Shown here one piece after another: positions 31,484-37,736 of a stretch of DNA of 37,736 nucleotides. The notes beneath the pieces were generated by a model. The model saw nothing but the letters and a program-made list of their open reading frames with translations. It had not been told where the DNA came from and ran no database searches. The position numbers were made by a program, and so were the translations under genes. This DNA comes from Lachnospiraceae bacterium. Lineage in GTDB: Bacteria; Bacillota; Clostridia; Lachnospirales; Lachnospiraceae. Every line of letters starts with the position of its first letter. The first letter of the stretch is position 1. The stretch is taken from positions 1 to 37,736 of the forward strand of contig SVDN01000021.1 of NCBI GenBank assembly GCA_015057825.1. The letters are read 5' to 3'.

Positions 31484-32392
31484 TTATTTTATAACATGCT
31501 GAACCGGTGTTGTATCTTCGTCAATAGCACAAATCTCATAACCCATATTCAACAAATTTTCAATGATATAAGGCAAAGCCTCTACTGTTGTTGCTTTGGC
31601 CGCTGAGTCGTGCATAAGTACAACCGGTGTGTCGAATTCTCCCACATGAGTTGTTACATTTGCAACAATCTGCTCCGCCGACAGTCCTCCTGCCGTAGAA
31701 TCGCCGCTGGAAACATTCCAGTCAAAATATACGTAACCGTTTTGATTTAAATAATCTATAAGAGGCCTGATTCCCGTGTTTTTTGCAAGGGTTGTACTGC
31801 TGCCTCCCGGAAATCTGAAAAGATTTGTATCCTTTCCCGTAACATCCTTAATCAAATTTCTTAAGGAATCAACTTCCGATGCAAAGGATTCAACGGAAGC
31901 ATAAACCGAGTCGTAATTATGGGAATAGGTATGAATACCTATGCTATGTCCCGCATTTACTATTTTCTTATAGGCTTCTATACTTGCCTCATCAGTTCTT
32001 CCGTTAACAAAAAAAGTGGCTTTGACATTGTAGGAATCAAGGATTTCCAAGATTTTATCGGTCATGGCACTTGGACCGTCATCTATTGTCAGATATACTT
32101 TTTTTGCTTCTTCCGTGTCTTGTGATGCTCCGGCTTTTAATTCTTTGTTGGCTGCGGCGTAAACGTAAAAAACTTCTCCCGTTTCTTCGTTTGTTTTTTC
32201 TATGATTTCGCCGTCGTCTCGCATTGCAATCAAATTGTCCAGCTTTTCTTCCACATCTTCAAGCTTTGATTTTGTGTAATTAAGCTTAGCAAACAAAATG
32301 ATGCATAAAACAATCGGAACAAGGATAAGAATCAAAACAGTGATTATTATTATTTTTTTAAGTCTGTTAATTCTTTTTCTTCGTGCATCCAT
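31484..32392 (-). CDS. Membrane-anchored polysaccharide deacetylase (CE4, NodB homology)
   Basis: A 302-aa protein with a basic N-terminus, one membrane segment (about 14-36) and a coiled-coil-like stretch (about 38-58). An extracellular NodB domain follows (about 97-300). Motif 1 is YLTIDDGPS, with Asp104 as probable base and Asp105 as metal ligand. Motif 2 is HTYSH, with His154 and His158 as metal ligands. Motif 3 is RFPGGSS, and the C-terminal motif is VVLMHDS. All catalytic positions are filled. The likely substrate is peptidoglycan N-acetylglucosamine or N-acetylmuramic acid, but other envelope glycans are possible. A promoter is predicted at 32450-32478; the ribosome binding site is weak. 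Confidence 0.92.
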   Translation of the reverse strand: MDARRKRINRLKKIIIITVLILILVPIVLCIILFAKLNYTKSKLEDVEEKLDNLIAMRDDGEIIEKTNEETGEVFYVYAAANKELKAGASQDTEEAKKVYLTIDDGPSAMTDKILEILDSYNVKATFFVNGRTDEASIEAYKKIVNAGHSIGIHTYSHNYDSVYASVESFASEVDSLRNLIKDVTGKDTNLFRFPGGSSTTLAKNTGIRPLIDYLNQNGYVYFDWNVSSGDSTAGGLSAEQIVANVTTHVGEFDTPVVLMHDSAAKATTVEALPYIIENLLNMGYEICAIDEDTTPVQHVIK

Positions 32393-32449
32393 TTGTATAA
32401 AACTTCTTTTCTATGCTTATCATGCGTTCATTCAATGCATACACGAATT

Positions 32450-32478
32450 ATTTTATCATACTTTCCATGATATGAAAA
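32450..32478 (-). promoter_or_regulatory. Promoter upstream of the polysaccharide deacetylase
   Basis: On the minus strand TTTTCA (32473-32478) and TAAAAT (32450-32455) are separated by 17 nt. The spacer contains a small inverted repeat TATCAT-GGAAAGT-ATGATA, which could be an operator or a weak end structure for the kinase gene just upstream. Confidence 0.5.
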
Positions 32479-32485
32479 TAAGATT

Positions 32486-33400
32486 TTATATTCCCACTTC
32501 TATGCCCGCAAAGGTATTTTGTTCCACTCTGATTGTAAGTGAAGCCATGGTTGTTCCGGTCTCCGCAGCCTTTTTCAAGGTCGAATTTCTGACCAGTGCA
32601 GCCACAAGTCCCGAAAAGAAGGCATCTCCCGCGCCGGTGGAGTCCACAACCTTTGTTTTTATGGAAGGAAGACTGCCTTTTTCTCCGCTTTCAAGGTTAT
32701 AATAAACGCATCCCCTCTCCCCTTGAGTAATAACCATGGAGTTGATTCCTTTAAATTCACCGTAATACAGAGCTTTTTCAAGAAGCTCTTCATCGCTTAT
32801 TTTAGATGCATCCAAGTCAAAAATTCTTCCTGCCTCTATATCGTTGCAAACAAAGCAAGCAAGTTTTGATAAAAGATCCTGACGGGCAAGAACCACCTGC
32901 ATATTACCCGGGAGGGCGTAAACAGGTTTGTTTTGAGCATTGGCTTCGTTTATAATCATTTCGGAAATTGATGGACTTAAGTCGATTTCCAATAAAACCG
33001 CATCATTTTCCCTAATCATTTTTTTGCAATTGCTTTTTATATGCTCTTCCAAAATAGTCATATCCGGCATTTGAGAAACGGCACCCAGCTGTGCACCGTT
33101 TTGGTCCATAATAACGCTCCAAATGCCCATGCCGCCTTTTTCCACGGCTTTGACGTATTTAGTGTCGACCTTTTGCTCCTTAAGATGGGCAATAACCTCA
33201 TTGCCGATAGGCGTGGTTTCCACCGTAGATGCAAAATTAACCTTAAAACCCAAGGAAGCAAGATTTTCCGCAACGTTTCTACCCACTCCGCCGTGGATGA
33301 ATTTGATATTTCCCACATTTCTGCCGTAAGGATTGTAATCCTCCGTGGCATAAGCCTTGCAATCCACAAAAATTGTTCCGACTATCAATAAATTATCCAT
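32486..33400 (-). CDS. PfkB-family carbohydrate kinase (pseudouridine-kinase-like)
   Basis: A 304-aa ribokinase-fold kinase. The N-terminal substrate motif HGGVGRNVAENLASLG (36-51) strongly resembles that of pseudouridine kinases. The C-terminal signature DSTGAGDAFFSG (253-264) holds the catalytic base Asp259 and the anion hole. No pseudouridine glycosidase (psuG) lies beside it, so a general sugar or nucleoside kinase cannot be excluded. It starts 11 nt after the upstream TPR-GGDEF gene, with AAGGAGAA before the ATG, and is the last gene of that three-gene operon. Confidence 0.85.
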   Translation of the reverse strand: MDNLLIVGTIFVDCKAYATEDYNPYGRNVGNIKFIHGGVGRNVAENLASLGFKVNFASTVETTPIGNEVIAHLKEQKVDTKYVKAVEKGGMGIWSVIMDQNGAQLGAVSQMPDMTILEEHIKSNCKKMIRENDAVLLEIDLSPSISEMIINEANAQNKPVYALPGNMQVVLARQDLLSKLACFVCNDIEAGRIFDLDASKISDEELLEKALYYGEFKGINSMVITQGERGCVYYNLESGEKGSLPSIKTKVVDSTGAGDAFFSGLVAALVRNSTLKKAAETGTTMASLTIRVEQNTFAGIEVGI

Positions 33401-33411
33401 CAGTATTCTCC

Positions 33412-35262
33412 TTAAAACTCATCTTCATAAAAGGCCGCATTGCCTTTTGCTATTCTTTTAACTTTATAAAGCTCTTTTTGAGCGTAATCCCAAGCCTGTC
33501 TTGCATCTTCCTCGTTGGAAATTCTGCCGATGCATGCCCCGACACTGATTGTCATATTATCGGATTTGGATTTTATCATCTTATCTTCCTTAAATCTTTT
33601 TATCAAATCCTTGGAGAGTTTTTTTACAAGTTCGCCTTCAACATCCTCCGTAATAACAACAAAGGTATCCGCCTCATACCTGATAAAATTGGCATTATCC
33701 AAGCCAAACTCATCCCTTATAAGATATGACGTGCGCTCCAATAGCTCGTCGCCGTTCTTTTTTCCGAATCGGTCGTTAAAAGTCGAAAAGTCGTCAATAT
33801 CGGCAACTATAAAGCTAATTTTACCCGGAAAAAGAGGTACATCGATTTTGTAGCTTTCCATAAATTTTTCAAGGTAAGCGGCGTTTTTGCAACCCGTGAG
33901 TTTATCAACATATGCCTTGCTTTTAAACTCTTTCTTGATTTTGTCTTCGCGCTCTTTGTCTTTTACGCTTAAACTGTTGAAAAAATCTTTATACATTTTT
34001 TCATATTGCGAAAAAACATTATGTTTGTTAACGCTTGAAAAATATTTGTCCTCTTTTTTGCGATATTCCAGGGAATGCTTGTAGTCTTCTATTGTTTCAT
34101 ATGCATCCGCCAATTTGCCGCATACGATTTTAAGAGTGGCATCTCCCAAATCCTTTGCGATTTTTTCAAGCTCTTTGTATTTGGCTATGGCTTTTTTGAT
34201 ATCTCCCACAGACAAATAATAATCCGCAATCTTTTCTTTTATACGATACTCAAAGTTTTCGATAACAAAGGACTTTTCGTGCTTTTTGTATATCTCATAG
34301 GCTTCGTCCAAAAGCTCTATAATCTTTTCTTGCTCGTTTTGGCTGTCAATGTAAAGCCAGGCTCTTAACCAATCGGCCACACCCATGAACTGTTCTCTTA
34401 TGTTAACCTGTGCCGCCAAAGCATTTTTTTCCAACTCAAGCAAGTATTTTTCCGCATTTTCCATATCTCCTGCCAAGAGATAACAGGTTACCAGATTCGT
34501 TTCCACGGCACATTTAAGGTTTGGAGTGATATCCTTGTATCTTGGATTTGTAACGATATCCGTGTATATTTCAATCGTCTCGTTGTAGTGCCAAAGTTGC
34601 AAATAACCGTCGGCCAAAACATGAAAAGTCATGGTTTCCATTTCCACCCAGTCATTTTCTCTGCACATTTTGTTGGACATTAAAAGATAATGAATGCCTC
34701 TTATAAAATCGTTGAAAATGGTTTTGTAGATATATCCTATATGAAGATAAACTCTGGCATTCATGTCAGAGTCCGTTTTACCCGCATATTCGATGGCACG
34801 GTTCAAATAATCCACAATCTCTTTTGTGTTTTTGTCGTAACGTTTGTACCAAAGAGCATTGGTGTAATGAAGGGCCATATCCACGTCATCCCCAAGCTCT
34901 TCAAAGATCTTGCAGGCTTTAAGGAAACATTTCTTTTCAAGCTCCCTCTCGCCGTTTACATAATATATGATTGAAAGATAAGAATAAATCTTTCCAACAT
35001 AAGTTTTCATCTTGTTTTTCTTGGCAAGTTCCAAAGCTTCTTCCCAAAGTTTTTTGGCATCGTCCAAGTTTTCAAGCTTATATTCGATTACCGCTGCCGT
35101 AAATAAGAGCACGGCCCTCGTTTCCTCATCATATATCTCTTTCTTTGCAAGATAAGAGCCTATCTCTTTTCTGTACTTTTCTATGCCGATATTTCCCAGG
35201 CAAATTTCGCAAGTACCCTCGAAATAAGACAGAATCCTCTCTATTTTTTCTTTCATATCCAT
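33412..35262 (-). CDS. TPR-repeat protein with degenerate GGDEF domain (616 aa)
   Basis: Residues about 10-410 are a long array of helical TPR-type repeats (for example KLWEEALELAKKNKMKTYVGKIYSYL), without membrane segments. Residues about 440-612 match a GGDEF domain, beginning AYVDKLTGCKNAAYLEKF and including FIVADIDDFSTFNDRFG. The signature reads RYEADTF in place of RYGGDEF: both glycines and the glutamate are changed, so diguanylate cyclase activity is unlikely. It may bind a nucleotide or act as a scaffold. It is 32 nt downstream of a shorter protein of the same architecture and upstream of the PfkB kinase. Confidence 0.85.
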   Translation of the reverse strand: MDMKEKIERILSYFEGTCEICLGNIGIEKYRKEIGSYLAKKEIYDEETRAVLLFTAAVIEYKLENLDDAKKLWEEALELAKKNKMKTYVGKIYSYLSIIYYVNGERELEKKCFLKACKIFEELGDDVDMALHYTNALWYKRYDKNTKEIVDYLNRAIEYAGKTDSDMNARVYLHIGYIYKTIFNDFIRGIHYLLMSNKMCRENDWVEMETMTFHVLADGYLQLWHYNETIEIYTDIVTNPRYKDITPNLKCAVETNLVTCYLLAGDMENAEKYLLELEKNALAAQVNIREQFMGVADWLRAWLYIDSQNEQEKIIELLDEAYEIYKKHEKSFVIENFEYRIKEKIADYYLSVGDIKKAIAKYKELEKIAKDLGDATLKIVCGKLADAYETIEDYKHSLEYRKKEDKYFSSVNKHNVFSQYEKMYKDFFNSLSVKDKEREDKIKKEFKSKAYVDKLTGCKNAAYLEKFMESYKIDVPLFPGKISFIVADIDDFSTFNDRFGKKNGDELLERTSYLIRDEFGLDNANFIRYEADTFVVITEDVEGELVKKLSKDLIKRFKEDKMIKSKSDNMTISVGACIGRISNEEDARQAWDYAQKELYKVKRIAKGNAAFYEDEF

Positions 35263-35294
35263 TGCTTTATTCCCCTATTATTTTTAACAAAAGC

Positions 35295-36629
35295 TTAATC
35301 AACATAAGCTACGACGTAAAAACGCTCCCACTCGTTTTGTCCGTATTTTAATGACATTTCCAGGGTTTTCTTTGCCATTTCAATAAGGCGTATCATGTCG
35401 GATTTGTTTTCGCATCGTTTTGCGGCTATGCCGGCATTCAAAGTCATGTTTTCAACCACATCGACTTCGGTTTTCTTCAAAATTTCCGCATCCTTTGCAT
35501 CGGCATTGTCGTTTTTTGTAAGTAAAAATCTTTCCAGATTCTTTAAAATGTTTTTTGCAACGGCCACTCCGCTTTCTTCTTCCACATCTCTTAGTATTAT
35601 AAGAAAATCGTCCTCGCCGTATCTGATAGGCATAATATCATCTGCCTTGATTTTCAAAAGCGCTTTGCCGACTTTGGCAAGAAACTCTTCATTGTCACCG
35701 CCCTTTTCGTTAAAAAAGCGCTTGAAAGAATCCACATTAAACATTACGGCACACATGCTTGATGCTCCGCCCTCTATGAAAAATCCCTCTATAAGCTCGT
35801 GCAGGAAATTTCTGTTGTAAACAAGAGTTGTGGCATCTTCCATAACTTTAAGCGCCGTGGATTGTTTGGTCTTCTTTTTGATTCCGTAAATTTCCATAAG
35901 AAAATCGGAATATGCGTATTCCTTGTTTTTATAAAACTCGTCCGTTTCTTTTCTGTATTGCGCATAAATTTGCGTTGCTGTTTTATAATCGTTTATCTTT
36001 TCGTAAGCCCTTGAAAGCCTGAACAAAAGCCTGTATTCATATCTGGCGATTTCCTTTTTCTTTGCCAGATTATAAGCTTCTTCAAACTTTTCTATGGCAT
36101 CCTTAAATTGATTGTTTTCAAAAAGATATAAAGCTCTGAGCTCTTTTGCAAGCACCTCAAAATCAAATGAAAAGCCCTTTGCTTCTTTATTTTCTGTCTT
36201 CTCTTCCAGTCTGAACAAATTTGCCTTGGTTGCATCATCAATATTTGATGTGAGTATATCCTTTTTAAGTTTTAAGTATAAAATAAAAACATTGTAATCA
36301 TAGCAATGTTCTTCAATCATTCGAATGTAGTCTTCCGCTTTGTCGAATTTTTCTTCATCCAGCAAAGTATTGGCAAGAATAGCAATATTTTCAGCCATCT
36401 CCAAATCGAAGACCGGTTTATGCATTGCAAGCTTTACTCGCTTTGCAAGACTCTCTTCGATCGTTTTTGCATTGTCCCTTTCACCAAGTTCCAAGAAAAG
36501 ATTCGCTAATTGAAGTCTGCGTTTTTTATAGGCTTCCATGTCCGGATGGTCTTCTTCTGACTTAATCTCCTTTTTTAGCTTTTCCACCTCTCTGAAACGT
36601 TCCAAAAAATAGTTTCTCGAATATGACAT
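35295..36629 (-). CDS. TPR-repeat protein with degenerate GGDEF domain (444 aa)
   Basis: The start MSYSRNYFLERFREVEK at 36629 has AGGTGA upstream and is preferred over an ATG 18 nt earlier. Residues about 1-235 are TPR-like helices (DAIEKFEEAYNLAKKKEIARYEYRLLF). Residues about 265-440 are a diverged GGDEF domain. The usual DxLTGLxNR entry reads DATTLVYNRNF. The signature reads RYGEDDF, changing the second glycine and the glutamate. Cyclase activity is therefore doubtful. It is the first gene of an operon with a second protein of the same design and a PfkB kinase; partner proteins or heterodimers are plausible but unproven. Confidence 0.82.
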   Translation of the reverse strand: MSYSRNYFLERFREVEKLKKEIKSEEDHPDMEAYKKRRLQLANLFLELGERDNAKTIEESLAKRVKLAMHKPVFDLEMAENIAILANTLLDEEKFDKAEDYIRMIEEHCYDYNVFILYLKLKKDILTSNIDDATKANLFRLEEKTENKEAKGFSFDFEVLAKELRALYLFENNQFKDAIEKFEEAYNLAKKKEIARYEYRLLFRLSRAYEKINDYKTATQIYAQYRKETDEFYKNKEYAYSDFLMEIYGIKKKTKQSTALKVMEDATTLVYNRNFLHELIEGFFIEGGASSMCAVMFNVDSFKRFFNEKGGDNEEFLAKVGKALLKIKADDIMPIRYGEDDFLIILRDVEEESGVAVAKNILKNLERFLLTKNDNADAKDAEILKKTEVDVVENMTLNAGIAAKRCENKSDMIRLIEMAKKTLEMSLKYGQNEWERFYVVAYVD

Positions 36630-36661
36630 AAAATCACCTGCTCTCATAAAATGCTACAGTA

Positions 36662-36690
36662 ATTTTATCACTTTTAAGGGGTGGTGTAAA
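36662..36690 (-). promoter_or_regulatory. Promoter of the TPR-GGDEF operon
   Basis: On the minus strand TTTACA (36685-36690) and TAAAAT (36662-36667) are separated by exactly 17 nt. The start would be near 36655, about 25 nt before the ATG at 36629. The promoter is only about 30 nt from the edge of the inverted-repeat element at 36722. Confidence 0.7.
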
Positions 36691-36721
36691 TTACAATAGG
36701 GAGGGTTTGAGTATCAAAATA

Positions 36722-36909
36722 CCTCCGGAGTCGGATATAGTATTGTTTTAATTACACGCTTCGTTTTCTACTCGTCGCACTCGCTTATTCGCCGCCAACC
36801 GCACAACTCGCTTCGCTCAAACAGTGCTCCTTTGGCGGCCGGCATCGTGCTCCTCATGACGAAAGCCTTGCTATCGTAATTAAAATCAATCCTATATCCG
36901 ACACGGAGG
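36722..36909. repeat. 188-bp element with 34-bp terminal inverted repeats (MITE-like or structured RNA)
   Basis: The left end (36722-36755) and the right end (36876-36909) are inverted repeats matching at about 31 of 35 aligned positions, with conserved cores CCTCCG, GTCGGATATAG and TTTTAATTAC. A nested pair GCCGCCAA (36791-36798) and TTGGCGGC (36832-36839) lies inside, and the interior is clearly more GC-rich than its surroundings. There is no open reading frame. No clear target-site duplication is visible (flanks ...CAAAATA and CTATGTA...). It fills most of the 300-nt gap between the toxin gene and the TPR-GGDEF promoter. Confidence 0.7.
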
Positions 36910-36929
36910 CTATGTATTTATTTAATCCT

Positions 36930-37244
36930 TTATTGTAATTTATTCTCATAATCTTGAAGGCTATGAAAAATATTATCAACTATAGCTACACTCTCTTCAA
37001 CTCTATACATCATAAAATAGCTATGTTTTTCAAAGTTAATTCGCCTGTAACCCAATTTTTTCAGTCTTGGATTTTCACACAATTTAATGCTTGCAGCGAC
37101 TCTGGATAATGTTTCTTTTGTTTTTTCAAAATCATCCATTACATTTGCTGCTGCCTGCTTGTTTTTCTTTTCAAAAATCAGATATTTGATGAACCCCTCT
37201 AAATCATCTTGAGCATCTGAAGTAACAAGCACCTTATAGGTCAT
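36930..37244 (-). CDS. RelE/ParE-family toxin
   Basis: A 104-aa protein of the RelE/ParE superfamily. It starts MTYKVLVTSDAQDDLEGFIKYL, has a helical middle, and ends with the typical beta-strand run LGYRRINFEKHSYFMMYRVEESVAIVDNIFHSLQDY. RelE-like members cleave mRNA on ribosomes; ParE-like members poison gyrase. The sequence does not decide between them. It overlaps the antitoxin gene by 11 nt, the usual coupling for such pairs. Confidence 0.9.
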   Translation of the reverse strand: MTYKVLVTSDAQDDLEGFIKYLIFEKKNKQAAANVMDDFEKTKETLSRVAASIKLCENPRLKKLGYRRINFEKHSYFMMYRVEESVAIVDNIFHSLQDYENKLQ

Positions 37245-37527
37245 ATTTTGCCCTCATCTCTTCGATGAATTCATCTGCTTCTTTTACTTTCCCCTTCTTT
37301 GCATGCTTGCGTGATGTTTCCAACTTTTTCATCAATTCATCTTCGGATAATGCTGCAAACGGATTATCCATCGGTCTCTTTATTTCAAACGGAAAGCCAT
37401 TATTTGCAACAGCCTGAACAAGAAACATTCTTATTGCCGATGTTGTATCCGTTCCAAGTGCTTTGAACAAACTATCCGATTTTTGTTTCAAATCTTCATC
37501 AACTCTAACTTGAATTGTACTAGTCAT
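37234..37527 (-). CDS. RelB/DinJ-family antitoxin
   Basis: A 97-aa protein with an N-terminal ribbon-helix-helix DNA-binding part (STIQVRVDEDLKQKSDSLFKALGTDTTSAIRMFL). The flexible, charged C-terminal half (about 50-97) would wrap the toxin. DinJ-type features include the AIRMFLVQAVANNGFPFEI segment. AAAGGAGG precedes the ATG at good spacing. It is first in the operon, so it should repress its own promoter, alone and more strongly with the toxin bound. Confidence 0.92.
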   Translation of the reverse strand: MTSTIQVRVDEDLKQKSDSLFKALGTDTTSAIRMFLVQAVANNGFPFEIKRPMDNPFAALSEDELMKKLETSRKHAKKGKVKEADEFIEEMRAKYDL

Positions 37528-37560
37528 AAAACCAACCTCCTTTTAGTACTATTATTATAT

Positions 37561-37589
37561 ATTATATTTCTATTTAATTACATTTGCAA
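37561..37589 (-). promoter_or_regulatory. Promoter of the toxin-antitoxin operon
   Basis: On the minus strand TTGCAA (37584-37589) and a perfect TATAAT (37561-37566) are separated by 17 nt, about 35 nt before the antitoxin start. Confidence 0.75.
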
Positions 37590-37598
37590 TATTTTTAA

Positions 37599-37620
37599 AT
37601 GATATTATATGCAATATCAT
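37599..37620. promoter_or_regulatory. Palindrome upstream of the toxin-antitoxin promoter (candidate operator)
   Basis: ATGATATT (37599-37606) and AATATCAT (37613-37620) form a perfect 8-bp inverted repeat around a 6-nt centre. It lies 10 nt upstream of the -35. The word GCAATAT recurs at 37586-37592 and 37611-37617. The ribbon-helix-helix antitoxin could bind here. The remaining sequence to the window end (37621-37736) shows no gene. Confidence 0.4.
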
Positions 37621-37736
37621 TATATTTGTATTGTTTTTGCAAACACAAAAAAGCGACAGCGCTGAATAGCAAGGCGAGATGCTGTTTTGTACATGGAAAT
37701 GCAACTTTGTAAATTGAAAACTTCATATTTGTAAGC

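Noticed and set aside
33412-36629. Calling the two TPR-GGDEF proteins active diguanylate cyclases
   Set aside because: The signature residues required for GTP binding and catalysis are changed in both (RYEADTF and RYGEDDF).
37666-37675. A 10-base word ATAGCAAGGC shared, inverted, with the repeat element at 36865-36874, hinting at a second copy at the window end
   Set aside because: The match is only 10 bases, the terminal repeats are absent and the window ends soon after; chance cannot be excluded.

Overview
The window looks like chromosome of a low-GC Gram-positive anaerobe, most likely a Clostridia/Lachnospiraceae-type bacterium. The evidence is a PolC-type replicative polymerase, the order pyrH-frr-uppS-dxr-rseP-ispG-polC, strong GGAGG-type ribosome binding sites, sigma-A-like TTGACA/TATAAT promoters, lipoprotein signal peptides, a CheX phosphatase and a CUT2 sugar importer. 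No genus can be named from the sequence alone. Almost all genes lie on the minus strand. The plus-strand exceptions are a regulator, an esterase and one tRNA.

Region 1 (1-3.7 kb): the 5' part of the rimP-nusA operon (nusA runs off the left edge) with a near-consensus promoter and a terminator-like hairpin in its leader. Upstream lies a gene for a large secreted lipoprotein of the Cthe_2159 beta-helix carbohydrate-binding family.

Region 2 (3.8-19.6 kb): a carbohydrate-utilisation locus. A seven-gene minus-strand operon encodes a ribose/galactose-type (CUT2) ABC importer (ATPase, permease, binding lipoprotein, second permease), then three glycosidases without signal peptides: GH78 alpha-L-rhamnosidase, GH3 and GH2. 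Divergent from it is a cupin-AraC regulator fused to a complete GH39-like domain whose two catalytic glutamates appear replaced (Cys and Asp). This suggests a glycosidase fold reused as a sugar sensor. An alpha/beta-hydrolase esterase follows it on the plus strand. The likely logic is import of a small rhamnose-containing glycoside, intracellular trimming and deacetylation, and induction through the pseudo-GH39 sensor. No sugar-catabolic genes are present here, so the final substrate is not proven.

Region 3 (19.6-31.5 kb): housekeeping. cheX, tRNA-Glu(CTC), and the co-oriented series bactofilin, pyrH, frr, uppS, dxr, rseP, ispG, polC, covering nucleotide supply, ribosome recycling, isoprenoid and undecaprenyl synthesis, membrane proteolysis and replication. 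cdsA, usual between uppS and dxr in Firmicutes, is absent.

Region 4 (31.5-36.7 kb): a membrane-anchored CE4 polysaccharide deacetylase, and an operon of two TPR proteins that end in degenerate GGDEF domains, followed by a PfkB-family kinase resembling pseudouridine kinase.

Region 5 (36.7-37.7 kb): accessory DNA. A ~188-bp element with 34-bp imperfect terminal inverted repeats (MITE-like or a large structured RNA) sits next to a RelB/RelE-ParE toxin-antitoxin operon that has its own promoter and an upstream palindrome.
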